6,836 nucleotides of DNA from contig JAZQQK010000044.1 of NCBI GenBank assembly GCA_045629065.1, positions 1 to 6,836 of the forward strand. The letters are read 5' to 3'. The DNA comes from JAKSSM01 sp045629065 (GTDB taxonomy: Bacteria > Bacillota > Clostridia > Peptostreptococcales > Anaerovoracaceae). Positions 1-6,649 of this stretch are shown here, one piece after another. A program made the translations under genes and the position numbers. How positions within the stretch are numbered: the stretch's first letter is position 1; each line of letters opens with the position of its first letter. The notes under the pieces are model-generated. The model was given only the letters and a program-made list of their open reading frames with translations, searched no databases and had not been told where the DNA came from.

Positions 1-567
1 GAAGAGATTGAACGAGTGGTGGTTGAGAATGCACTTGCTCTTATCAATCCCGATACAATAGAAGAACTTGCAGAAATGGCAGTTAAAGCTGCAGACGAAG
101 AGATTGCCAAGAACACTCTTCTTCCTTCTCTTGAATTAGAGATGCAGGAGATAGAAAAAGGCATTGATAACCTCGTTAAGATGGTCGAGAAAGGAATTGT
201 CTCAGAATCCATTGAAAATCGTATTCGGGAGTTAGAAACGAGCCGAAAATCGACCCATAGTCGGATTTTAGAAGCACAGTCCGATATGTTATACCTTGAA
301 AAATATCAAGTAATTTATTGGTTGGAGAAGTTCGTCAAGGGTGATATAAATGATGAGGAGTTTAGACGAGATGTTATAGATATGCTCATAAACACCGTAA
401 CAATTTGGGATGACCCCGATGGTGGGTGGAAGATAACCACCGCATATAATCTAACATCAGTAAAGAGCAAGACTCTACACCTTACAAAAGAGTTCGGATT
501 AAAGGAGTCTTGCTCCACCACATTAAAATCACTGCAGGCATCTATTACGGATGCTTGCAGCATTTAA
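1..567 (+). CDS. Large serine recombinase, C-terminal part (5' end outside window)
   Basis: The reading frame is open from base 1, so the visible 188 residues are the tail of a longer protein. The N-terminal catalytic resolvase domain and the recombinase/zinc-ribbon domains would lie to the left and are not seen. What is visible fits the C-terminal region of large serine recombinases of Firmicutes integrative elements: a charged, heptad-like coiled-coil stretch (about residues 45-105, with the segment EIEKGIDNLVKMVEKGI), then YWLEKFVKGDINDEEFRRDV, then a beta-rich end around TVTIWDD. Such proteins cut and rejoin att sites through a catalytic Ser to integrate or excise an element, and the coiled coil helps set direction. 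The GTG at 16 and the in-frame ATG codons are internal codons rather than the true start. The gene stops 30 bases before the mbl start codon. The family call rests on remembered sequence pattern, without the catalytic domain in view. Confidence 0.85.
   Translation, partial: EEIERVVVENALALINPDTIEELAEMAVKAADEEIAKNTLLPSLELEMQEIEKGIDNLVKMVEKGIVSESIENRIRELETSRKSTHSRILEAQSDMLYLEKYQVIYWLEKFVKGDINDEEFRRDVIDMLINTVTIWDDPDGGWKITTAYNLTSVKSKTLHLTKEFGLKESCSTTLKSLQASITDACSI
1..567. mobile_element. Probable terminal segment of an integrated element carrying a serine recombinase
   Basis: Large serine recombinase genes usually sit at one extremity of the prophage or integrative element they move, next to an att site. 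Here the recombinase ends 30 bases before a core chromosomal gene (mbl), and everything to the right looks like housekeeping sequence. The element-chromosome junction is therefore probably between about 530 and 597. The exact junction cannot be fixed without the other end or an empty-site relative, so the right edge given is only the recombinase stop codon. No phage structural, conjugation or cargo gene is in view, and the type of element is unknown. Confidence 0.45.
532..560 (+). repeat. Imperfect inverted repeat at the 3' end of the recombinase gene
   Basis: An 11-base arm at 532-542 (CTGCAGGCATC) and an arm at 550-560 (GATGCTTGCAG) are complementary, with one G-T pair and a 7-base spacer. 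As + strand RNA this folds into an 11-bp hairpin in which the odd pair is a tolerated G-U wobble. It lies in the last coding residues, 7 bases before the end of the stop codon. No U-tract follows on either strand, so it is not a standard intrinsic terminator. It could stabilise the mRNA end or belong to the att site, but the symmetry centre is a single base (546) rather than the two-base crossover expected of serine integrases. It may also be chance. Confidence 0.6.
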
Positions 568-586
568 AAAATAAACTATTCAAGAT

Positions 587-591
587 AGGAG
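587..591 (+). promoter_or_regulatory. Ribosome binding site of mbl
   Basis: AGGAG lies 6 bases before the ATG at 598 and fixes that start. No matching promoter is visible in the 30-base gap between the recombinase stop and this gene, so transcription must come from inside or upstream of the recombinase gene. Confidence 0.85.
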
Positions 592-597
592 AAAAAT

Positions 598-1620
598 ATG
601 GCTTTTGCAACAGAAGTCGGAGTAGACCTTGGCACAGCCAATGTCCTCGTTTTTATTAAAGGAAAGGGTATCGTACTTAACGAACCTTCAGTAGTAGCTG
701 TAAATTCAGACACTGATGAAATCTTAGCAGTAGGAGAAGAAGCTAGATTAATGCTCGGTCGAACACCAGCTAATATCGTAGCTTTGAAGCCACTTAGAGA
801 TGGAGTCATCAGCGATTTCGACATCACGGAAAGAATGCTTAAATACTTTATCAAAAAGACTTGCGGTTCTGGTAGATTCTTTAAGCCACGTATTATGATC
901 TGCGTACCATCATCGGTAACAGAAGTAGAAAAGCGTGCAGTAAGAGAAGCTGCACAATCAGCTGGCGGTAAGGAAGTTTTCCTTATGGAAGAACCAGTAG
1001 CAGCTGCTATCGGAGCAGGCCTTGACATCGGTAGCCCAGATGGAAAGATGGTTATCGACATCGGCGGTGGCACTACAGATATCGCTGTTATTTCATTAGG
1101 CGGAATCGTAGCTTCAACATCAGTAAAGATGGCAGGCGACAAGTTTGACCAAGCAATCATCAAATATATGCGTAAAGTTCACAAGCTCTATATCGGTGAA
1201 AGAACTGCAGAAGAGATGAAGATTGCAATCGGAACTGCTTTCCCAAGAGATGAAATCATTTCAATGGAATGCAGAGGCCGTGACTTAGTTACAGGCCTTC
1301 CAAAGAACGTGGATGTGACATCCGACGAGATGTTAGATGCGCTTGAAGAACCAATGCACGAAATTTGTGAAGCAATTCACAATGTATTAGAAATAACTCC
1401 ACCAGAACTCGCAGCTGATATCTCTAATTCAGGTATCGTTGTAACAGGTGGCGGTGCTCTCTTAAACGGTATTGATAAGCGTATCGAAGATAGAACAGGA
1501 ATAAAAGTTATAATTGCTGAGGATCCAAAGTCTTGTGTAGCTATCGGAACTGGTAAAGCATTAGACCAGTTAGACAAGCTTGAAAGCACATCACTTAACC
1601 AGAGAACTCCTTACTTATAG
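598..1620 (+). CDS. mbl: MreB/Mbl-family actin-like cell-shape protein
   Basis: A 340-residue bacterial actin that forms membrane-associated ATP-dependent filaments and organises lateral peptidoglycan synthesis in rod-shaped cells. The length matches MreB/Mbl (about 330-350). Actin-fold motifs are in order: phosphate-1 loop GVDLGTAN (residues 8-15), EEP motif (131-133) in the catalytic region, phosphate-2 loop DIGGGTTD (154-161), and adenosine motif VTGGGALLNGID starting near 282. Segments such as NVLVFIKGKGIVLNEPSVVA, IGERTAEEMKI and CVAIGTGKALDQLDKL resemble remembered B. subtilis Mbl somewhat more than MreB. Lack of a following mreC/mreD also fits a stand-alone mbl. The symbol is therefore tentative within the family, while the family is certain. 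The start is the ATG behind AGGAG. The gene stands alone between the recombinase tail and a strong terminator. Its native promoter may have been displaced by the element to its left. Confidence 0.95.
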   Translation: MAFATEVGVDLGTANVLVFIKGKGIVLNEPSVVAVNSDTDEILAVGEEARLMLGRTPANIVALKPLRDGVISDFDITERMLKYFIKKTCGSGRFFKPRIMICVPSSVTEVEKRAVREAAQSAGGKEVFLMEEPVAAAIGAGLDIGSPDGKMVIDIGGGTTDIAVISLGGIVASTSVKMAGDKFDQAIIKYMRKVHKLYIGERTAEEMKIAIGTAFPRDEIISMECRGRDLVTGLPKNVDVTSDEMLDALEEPMHEICEAIHNVLEITPPELAADISNSGIVVTGGGALLNGIDKRIEDRTGIKVIIAEDPKSCVAIGTGKALDQLDKLESTSLNQRTPYL

Positions 1621-1631
1621 AAAAAAAGTTT

Positions 1632-1654
1632 GGCGGCCTTTGGCCGCCTTTTTT
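1632..1654 (+). terminator. Intrinsic terminator after mbl
   Basis: A perfect 7-bp GC stem, GGCGGCC (1632-1638) with GGCCGCC (1642-1648), encloses a TTT loop and is followed at once by six T residues (1649-1654). On the - strand the same stem is followed, after three bases, by a run of T from the A-run at 1621-1627, so it may work in both directions. It starts 11 bases after the mbl stop and ends only 9 bases before the next start codon. Confidence 0.93.
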
Positions 1655-1663
1655 ATCGATAAT

Positions 1664-2806
1664 ATGAAATTAGAATTAATCGCTGCTACGACTTTCGGTT
1701 TGGAAGCTGTGGCTCGCCGTGAGATAGAAGCTCTCGGCTACAATGTAATATCGACCGAAGACGGAAAGGTGACTTTCGAGGGCACAGAGCGTGATATTTG
1801 TCGTGCAAACCTTTGGCTTCGAACTGCAGACAGAGTTCAAATCAAGATGGCTGAGTTCAAGGCACTCGAATTCGAGGACCTCTTTCAACAGGTGAAGGGA
1901 ATCGAATGGGAAGAGTGGATTCCACTAGATGGCAAGTTCATAGTAAATGGCTCATCCGTGAAGTCTAAACTTTCCTCGGTGCCTGCAGTTCAGTCAGTAT
2001 CAGAAAAGGCAATAGTAGAGCGACTCAAGGATATATATGGGGTTTCACACTTTGAAAAAACTGGTGCTCTTTTTGACATCAAAATTACGCTCCTAAAGGA
2101 CCGTGTGACCGTAACTTTAGATACGACTGGCGAAAGTTTGCACAAGCGCGGCTATCGTAAGCTCAAAGTTAAGGCTCCTATCAAAGAAACCATTGCAGCA
2201 GCACTAGTTCAACTATCATTTTGGAAAGAGGATAGAATCTTAGTGGATCCATGCTGCGGTTCGGGTACTATTCCTATCGAAGCTGCCATGATGGCAAAGA
2301 ACATTGCTCCTGGCATCCATAGAAAGTTTGCTTCAGAAGATTGGCCAGCGATTCCACAAAAATATTGGGCAGAGGAACGTACGAAAGCATATAACGCTAT
2401 CAAATCGGATGTGAATTTAAAAATATTCGGCTCCGATATCGATCCAAATGCAATTAAGGTTGCAAAGATTAATGCTGCAGAAGCAGGCGTGGATGATGTG
2501 ATTCGCTTTAATGTGGCTGATGTCTCCGCAATGCAGACTAAGGCGCTTTCTGGGGTTTGGGTAACTAACCCACCTTATGGTGAACGTATCGGCGACGAGG
2601 CCGACATCGATAAAATATACGAAACGTACAAGAAGTTTTTTAAGGATAATCCGACTTGGTCACTTTTTGTGGTAACTTCTGACAAGACGATAGAACAAAA
2701 AGCTATGGGAAGGCCAGCTGACCGTCGTCGCAAACTTTACAATGGTAACTTGGAAGTTTGCTATTATCAATTCCACGGCGTTAAGCCACCAAAGGATAAC
2801 AAATGA
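1664..2806 (+). CDS. THUMP-domain class I SAM-dependent RNA methyltransferase (YpsC/RlmL-N type)
   Basis: A 380-residue protein expected to transfer a methyl group from S-adenosylmethionine to a guanine N2 in RNA, most likely 23S rRNA. The order matches the family: an N-terminal region opening KLELIAATTFGLEAVARREI, a THUMP RNA-binding domain over about residues 45-155, then a Rossmann-like methyltransferase with SAM motif VDPCCGSGTIPIEAA (194-208), an acidic motif GSDIDPNAI, and the target-base motif NPPYGER (302-308). Its size fits B. subtilis YpsC and the N-terminal half of E. coli RlmL, the m2G2445 enzyme. That site is inferred by homology and not shown here. ATG 1664 is chosen because it gives the conserved family N-terminus and lies after the mbl terminator. 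No Shine-Dalgarno sequence precedes it, unlike its neighbours. It overlaps the U32 gene by 4 bases, indicating co-translation. Confidence 0.92.
   Translation: MKLELIAATTFGLEAVARREIEALGYNVISTEDGKVTFEGTERDICRANLWLRTADRVQIKMAEFKALEFEDLFQQVKGIEWEEWIPLDGKFIVNGSSVKSKLSSVPAVQSVSEKAIVERLKDIYGVSHFEKTGALFDIKITLLKDRVTVTLDTTGESLHKRGYRKLKVKAPIKETIAAALVQLSFWKEDRILVDPCCGSGTIPIEAAMMAKNIAPGIHRKFASEDWPAIPQKYWAEERTKAYNAIKSDVNLKIFGSDIDPNAIKVAKINAAEAGVDDVIRFNVADVSAMQTKALSGVWVTNPPYGERIGDEADIDKIYETYKKFFKDNPTWSLFVVTSDKTIEQKAMGRPADRRRKLYNGNLEVCYYQFHGVKPPKDNK
2793..2796 (+). promoter_or_regulatory. Ribosome binding site of the U32-family gene
   Basis: AGGA lies 6 bases before ATG 2803, inside the end of the methyltransferase gene. 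Together with the ATGA overlap of stop and start codons it supports coupled translation of the pair. Confidence 0.75.
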
Positions 2807-5019
2807 GAAAAGTTGAACTGCTAGCACCTGCTGGCGGAGTAAAACAATATATTGCAGCAGTAGAAAACGGCGCGGATGCGATTTATCTGGGCGGTACGCT
2901 TTATAATGCGAGGATCAATGCGGCCAATTTTACTATCGAAGAGATGGAACAGGCGATTGACTATGGTCACTTAAGAGGCGTGAAGACTTATGTCACTTTG
3001 AATACACTTCTCACAGATGATGAACTCCTAAAGGCATTGGACTACGCAAAGAAGCTTTATCAGATAGGTGTAGATGCACTCATAATTCAGGACATTGGTT
3101 TGGGTAAACTGATTCACGATGCCCTGCCAGACTTTCCTTTGCATGCATCAACACAGGCCACTATATATAATAAGGAAGGCGTTACTAAGATGAAGGAGCT
3201 CGGCTATAGCCGTGCAGTTCTCGCTCGCGAACTTTCTTTAGAGGAAATAAAAGAGGCTTGTGGCGTGCTTGAAATCGAAACTTTTGTGCACGGGGCACTT
3301 TGCTTCTGCTATTCCGGACAGTGCCAACTCTCTAGATTTATCGGTGGCCGCTCGGGCAATAAAGGGGGCTGTGCACAGCCATGCAGATTGCCTTACAGAG
3401 GGGGAGAAGGGGAATATCCACTTTCGCCAAAGGACCTCAATATGATAGACCACTTAGGCGAACTCATCGAGGCTGGGGTCACATCATTTAAGATTGAGGG
3501 TCGCATGAAATCGCCAGAATATGTTGCGACAGTTACAAGAATATATCGCAAATACATCGACGAATACTTGAAACATGGAAAATATAATGTGAGCTTCGAA
3601 GATAGAATGGAACTCACTCAGATATTTAATAGAGGTGGGTTCACGGATGGATATGCCAAGGCTGACCCAGGTGAAAAGCTTCTAAGCGGCCTTATGCCAA
3701 AGAATCAAGGCATATACATTGGGGAAATTGACAAGCCATATAAAAACGGTCTATTGACCGATTTGAGGCTTTTGGGACCCTTAAAAATGGGAGACGTAGT
3801 GGAAGTACATTCGGCAGAGGATTTTACTACTAAGGTCACATACTTTGAGGAACTTGGAAAGAAGCTTGTAAGAATAGGCGACATGAAAGCGCATGTGGCA
3901 CCAGGCGACAAAGTTTATAGAATAGTGTCGGATGATCTAATGAAAAAAGCGGAGAGCACATTCGAGGAAATCGAATTTGCCGCAGGAAAATTCTTACGGA
4001 AGACTCCAGTCGAATTTGCACTAGTTGCAAAATTAGGTGGTGAACTTAAACTTAGTGTGTCAGCTCTAATAGATGGGAAGAAATATTCTGAAAGTGTTGA
4101 AACTAATGGCTTCACAGTGGAACAGGCTAAGTCTCGTGGAACGAATGAAGAGGATGTGAAAGCCCAATTACTAAAGACGGGCGGCACTGCTTTCGAGTTC
4201 GCAAAGCTCAAAATGATTGCAGATGACGACATCTACATTCCACAGTCCAAACTAAATGAATTAAGGCGTGAGTGCTTGGATGGACTGGCAGAGAAGATTA
4301 AGCAAGCTTATAAACGCGAGCTCCCAGAAAGCCAAACATTAGTAATAGAACAAAACGCTATGCCTAAGGAAAAACGATTCGAATTATACTTCTACAATTT
4401 CGACGAATTTGAAAGTGCGGATATAGAAGGACTTATCGCTAGCGCAGAAGCCAGTGGAATTGAGCAAGCTAGTATCAGGGCGCTTCTACCAATCTTTGAT
4501 GTGTATGACAATGCAAGTTTGGTGAGCGCACTTTCGGACAGATATAATTTGCAAGTAATTCCTTATGTGCCTAACTTGGTAAAAGGCGAAGCTGATCTTT
4601 GGCTTAAGGAAAACATAGATGCGCTTTCAAAAGTTCTCAAGAAGTTCTCTAATACTATATATGTAGGAAATATTGGTCATATAGATCTGTTTAAGCATCA
4701 GGACTTTACTGTTCTAGCAGACTATGGTTTAAACATATATAATAATGTAAGTAAAGTTACATATGAGGAATTAGGACTAGAGGATGGAGTGCTTTCATTG
4801 GAGACACTCGACAAGAGTTTTGGTAGGTTCCCACTGATGACTACAGAACACATTATGAATACCAATAGAATCACTGACCGAAAAGGTCAATGCTATCGCG
4901 TAATAATCGATAAGAGAACGCATAAGTCGATAATCACACTTGAAAAACTCGAAATCGATTGGCAGCTCATGGCCGATAAGTGGAGTCAGTCCGATGAGAA
5001 GCTTCGAGTATACATGTAA
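2803..5019 (+). CDS. U32 family protein with DUF3656; probable RNA hydroxylase of the RlhA/TrhP type
   Basis: A 738-residue protein of peptidase family U32. Despite the name, studied relatives (E. coli RlhA on 23S rRNA C2501, TrhP on tRNA uridine) are prephenate-dependent RNA hydroxylases with an Fe-S cluster. The N-terminal core (about 1-300) opens KVELLAPAGGVKQYIAAVENGADAIYLGG and carries the signature HGALCFCYSGQCQLSRFIGG, with Cys 167, 174, 190 and 194 in the spacing conserved in the family (Cys169 is extra). A DUF3656-like segment spans about 395-495 and ends near the LNELRR motif. The C-terminal U32-like part (about 525-738) contains GRFPLMTTEH (674-683) and DRKG, but appears shorter than in typical long U32 proteins and lacks the Cys expected near the TEH motif. 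A 4-base overlap with the rRNA methyltransferase favours an RNA target. Which base is modified cannot be told from sequence, and only the family is secure. No terminator follows. Confidence 0.9.
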   Translation: MRKVELLAPAGGVKQYIAAVENGADAIYLGGTLYNARINAANFTIEEMEQAIDYGHLRGVKTYVTLNTLLTDDELLKALDYAKKLYQIGVDALIIQDIGLGKLIHDALPDFPLHASTQATIYNKEGVTKMKELGYSRAVLARELSLEEIKEACGVLEIETFVHGALCFCYSGQCQLSRFIGGRSGNKGGCAQPCRLPYRGGEGEYPLSPKDLNMIDHLGELIEAGVTSFKIEGRMKSPEYVATVTRIYRKYIDEYLKHGKYNVSFEDRMELTQIFNRGGFTDGYAKADPGEKLLSGLMPKNQGIYIGEIDKPYKNGLLTDLRLLGPLKMGDVVEVHSAEDFTTKVTYFEELGKKLVRIGDMKAHVAPGDKVYRIVSDDLMKKAESTFEEIEFAAGKFLRKTPVEFALVAKLGGELKLSVSALIDGKKYSESVETNGFTVEQAKSRGTNEEDVKAQLLKTGGTAFEFAKLKMIADDDIYIPQSKLNELRRECLDGLAEKIKQAYKRELPESQTLVIEQNAMPKEKRFELYFYNFDEFESADIEGLIASAEASGIEQASIRALLPIFDVYDNASLVSALSDRYNLQVIPYVPNLVKGEADLWLKENIDALSKVLKKFSNTIYVGNIGHIDLFKHQDFTVLADYGLNIYNNVSKVTYEELGLEDGVLSLETLDKSFGRFPLMTTEHIMNTNRITDRKGQCYRVIIDKRTHKSIITLEKLEIDWQLMADKWSQSDEKLRVYM

Positions 5020-5045
5020 GTGCACTACCAAAACAATAAACTATA

Positions 5046-5054
5046 TGTTATAAT
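5046..5054 (+). promoter_or_regulatory. Extended -10 promoter for pssA
   Basis: A perfect TATAAT at 5049-5054 is preceded by TG plus one base (TGTTATAAT), the extended -10 form. The position 17 bp upstream holds no good -35 (TACCAA at 5026-5031), which extended -10 promoters can tolerate. The predicted start near 5061 would give a leader of about 32 bases to the GTG. It lies just after the U32 gene, so pssA and the gene behind it probably form their own transcript. Confidence 0.75.
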
Positions 5055-5079
5055 CTAAACAAATATAAATCGATAGGTT

Positions 5080-5084
5080 AGGAG
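5080..5084 (+). promoter_or_regulatory. Ribosome binding site fixing the GTG start of pssA
   Basis: AGGAG sits 8 bases upstream of GTG 5093. No ATG in this frame lies at a comparable spacing, so the GTG is taken as the start. Confidence 0.85.
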
Positions 5085-5092
5085 AAAGAATC

Positions 5093-5728
5093 GTGGACAA
5101 TAAACGTTCGGCAAAACCACTCGGATTTTGGGATTACACAGTAATCGCTACATATTTAGGAATGATTTGTGCTGCGGCAGGTATCTTTGCTGCGCTCAAA
5201 GAGAAATATATATTTGCAGCCATATTCTTAATGCTTGCGGGAGGCTTCGACATGGTCGATGGCGCTATCGCTTCAACTAGGAAAAGAACAAGAGCAGAAA
5301 AGAATTTTGGCATTCAGATTGACTCGCTTTGCGACCTTATCAGTTTCGGCGTTCTTCCAGGAATGTTCACATTACAAGTTTTGGGTAGAACACCATTCGC
5401 TGAAATCACAGCTACAGTTTATATCCTTGCAGCTCTCATTCGTTTAGCGTATTTCAATGTGCTCGAAGCCGAGAGACAACTTCAGACAGAGGGAAAGCGC
5501 GAACAGTACTTGGGCATTCCAGTTACAACTGTATCTGTGGTTTTACCACTCTTTACAATTCTATTTGAAGCAGGCGTATTTAAGACGGGCGTTGCTTTTG
5601 CTGTAATGCTCTATGTTTTAGCGGTTGGTTTCCTTGCACCTCTTACTATTAAGAAGCCAGGCAACAAGGGAAAAATCGTATTTGCTGCAGTCGGTGTGGT
5701 AGAACTAATAGCGCTGATTGTTTTGTAG
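5093..5728 (+). CDS. pssA: CDP-diacylglycerol-serine O-phosphatidyltransferase (CDP-alcohol phosphatidyltransferase family)
   Basis: A 211-residue integral membrane enzyme predicted to join CDP-diacylglycerol and L-serine into phosphatidylserine, the precursor of phosphatidylethanolamine. Hydrophobic stretches at about 15-35, 38-52, 83-97, 104-119, 142-160, 163-182 and 193-211 indicate a multi-pass protein. The family motif spans 53-81: Asp53, Asp56-Gly57, Ala60, Gly73, Asp77 and Asp81 are all present, and these Asp residues bind the metal and activate the acceptor. The segment EKNFGIQIDSLCDLISFGVLPG is the PssA type rather than PgsA. The Arg usually following the Ala is Ser61 here, with Arg63 two residues on. 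The 3-4 residue longer spacing to Gly73 is, from memory, shared by other clostridial PssA proteins. The start is GTG. A nitroreductase-like gene follows 37 bases later on the same strand. No psd gene is in view. Substrate is inferred, and another CDP-alcohol transferase is possible. Confidence 0.88.
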   Translation: MDNKRSAKPLGFWDYTVIATYLGMICAAAGIFAALKEKYIFAAIFLMLAGGFDMVDGAIASTRKRTRAEKNFGIQIDSLCDLISFGVLPGMFTLQVLGRTPFAEITATVYILAALIRLAYFNVLEAERQLQTEGKREQYLGIPVTTVSVVLPLFTILFEAGVFKTGVAFAVMLYVLAVGFLAPLTIKKPGNKGKIVFAAVGVVELIALIVL

Positions 5729-5752
5729 TAATTATTGTTACGTGCAACTTTT

Positions 5753-5758
5753 GGGAGG
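5753..5758 (+). promoter_or_regulatory. Ribosome binding site of the ferredoxin-nitroreductase gene
   Basis: GGGAGG lies 7 bases before ATG 5766 and rules out longer in-frame starts that reach back toward the end of pssA. Confidence 0.88.
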
Positions 5759-5765
5759 CATTGTT

Positions 5766-6617
5766 ATGGAAAAGGTTATTTTAGTAGATGAAAGCAAATG
5801 CACTGGCTGCGGACTTTGCAATGAAGTTTGTACTAGGAAGTTGTTTAAGTATGACGGCGTGGCAAAGATAGATGCCAACAAGGTTAACTGTATGATGTGC
5901 AACCAATGTGTTGCTATTTGCCCTGTGGGAGCATTATCAGCTGCCGAGGGCGATGAACCTATAGAATATAATAAGGAAACAATGTCTGTTAATCCTGAAA
6001 ACATGCTTGGCATGATTAAGTTTAGAAGAAGTACTCGTGCCTTTTTAGATAAAAAGGTAGAAAAGGAAAAGATTCAGAGAATTTTGGATGCTGGAACTTA
6101 TGCGCCTACAGGAAACAATAGAGCACTTTTAAGATATGTTGTATTAGACGAAAACGTTAAGGAATTTAGAGAAGCGTTTCTCTATGAATTAAAGCGCGTT
6201 GCAGAACAGCTCCCTCCAGGAAGCCCACTGATTTCAGCACCAACTGATGAGCAGCGTGAAGCAAAGCGCCAGCGCATGATGAGATTTTATGATATCTATC
6301 AAGAAAAGGGCGAAGACAAACTCTCGTTTTCTGCACCTTGTATGGTCATCATGTTAGCTGATAAGGCTCAAGGAGGAAGGCCACTTTGGGACAGCGGAAT
6401 CGCATCGGGCTATATGGAACTTCAGGCGGTCTCCGAAGGACTGGGATTGTGCTATTTAGGATTCTCTATGACAGCACTCGAAAACAGCAAGGAATTGCAA
6501 GAGAAGATTGGCATGAAAGAGAATGAAATGCCAGCTGGAATCTTTGTGGTTGGTTATCCAAAATACAAGTACAGACGTACAGCTCCAAGAGTAAAAACAC
6601 CTACAACTTGGTGGTAA
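5766..6617 (+). CDS. Nitroreductase family protein with N-terminal 2x[4Fe-4S] ferredoxin domain
   Basis: A 283-residue probable cytoplasmic flavoprotein that would pass electrons from two [4Fe-4S] clusters to FMN and reduce an unknown substrate. The ferredoxin domain (about 1-60) has two full Cys sets: 12, 15, 18, 22 and 42, 45, 48, 52. The second ends in the usual C-P (ICPVGAL), while the first ends C-T, losing the common Pro. The nitroreductase domain (about 80-283) opens with FRRSTRAF (86-93), whose Arg residues usually hold the FMN phosphate, then DAGTYAPTGNN, a central DSGIASGYMELQAVSEGLGLCYLGF segment, and GYPKYKYRRTAPR near the end. This fusion is common in anaerobes and its members are mostly uncharacterised, so no substrate is offered. 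It lies 37 bases after pssA with no terminator between, so co-transcription is likely. A functional link to lipid synthesis is not evident. A terminator follows directly. Confidence 0.92.
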   Translation: MEKVILVDESKCTGCGLCNEVCTRKLFKYDGVAKIDANKVNCMMCNQCVAICPVGALSAAEGDEPIEYNKETMSVNPENMLGMIKFRRSTRAFLDKKVEKEKIQRILDAGTYAPTGNNRALLRYVVLDENVKEFREAFLYELKRVAEQLPPGSPLISAPTDEQREAKRQRMMRFYDIYQEKGEDKLSFSAPCMVIMLADKAQGGRPLWDSGIASGYMELQAVSEGLGLCYLGFSMTALENSKELQEKIGMKENEMPAGIFVVGYPKYKYRRTAPRVKTPTTWW

Positions 6618-6624
6618 AAAGAGG

Positions 6625-6642
6625 CCCGCGAAAGCGGGTTTT
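6625..6642 (+). terminator. Intrinsic terminator after the nitroreductase gene
   Basis: Stem CCCGC (6625-6629) with GCGGG (6634-6638), closed by a GAAA (GNRA) loop and followed by TTTT (6639-6642). Upstream bases 6621-6624 can extend the stem into the T-run with G-U and A-U pairs. It begins 8 bases after the stop codon and separates this transcript from the strong promoter to the right. Confidence 0.88.
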
Positions 6643-6649
6643 AAATTTG

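Noticed and set aside
315..563. Antisense open frame opposite the recombinase tail, beginning at the inverted repeat
   Set aside because: Its start falls inside the 532-560 inverted repeat, which makes both strands encode similar peptides there. No ribosome binding site or recognisable protein supports it.
576..1163. Long antisense open frame of about 195 codons opposite mbl
   Set aside because: It mirrors the strongly coding mbl frame, has no ribosome binding site and shows low-complexity Ser/Pro/Thr-rich composition typical of a shadow frame.
1580..1663. Upstream extension of the methyltransferase frame into the end of mbl
   Set aside because: It would translate through the terminator and overlap mbl in another frame, and the conserved family N-terminus begins at ATG 1664.
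1658..1663. GATAAT as a -10 box for the methyltransferase
   Set aside because: Its transcript would begin after the start codon, and no -35 is present at suitable spacing (TTGGCG at 1630-1635 is 22 bp away).
4744..4762. Short inverted repeat TGTAA/TTACA inside the U32 gene
   Set aside because: Only 5 bp, AT-rich and inside a coding region; expected by chance.
5718..5765. Longer start for the ferredoxin-nitroreductase protein, overlapping the end of pssA
   Set aside because: The GGGAGG at 5753-5758 is correctly placed for ATG 5766, and the extra residues do not resemble a ferredoxin N-terminus.
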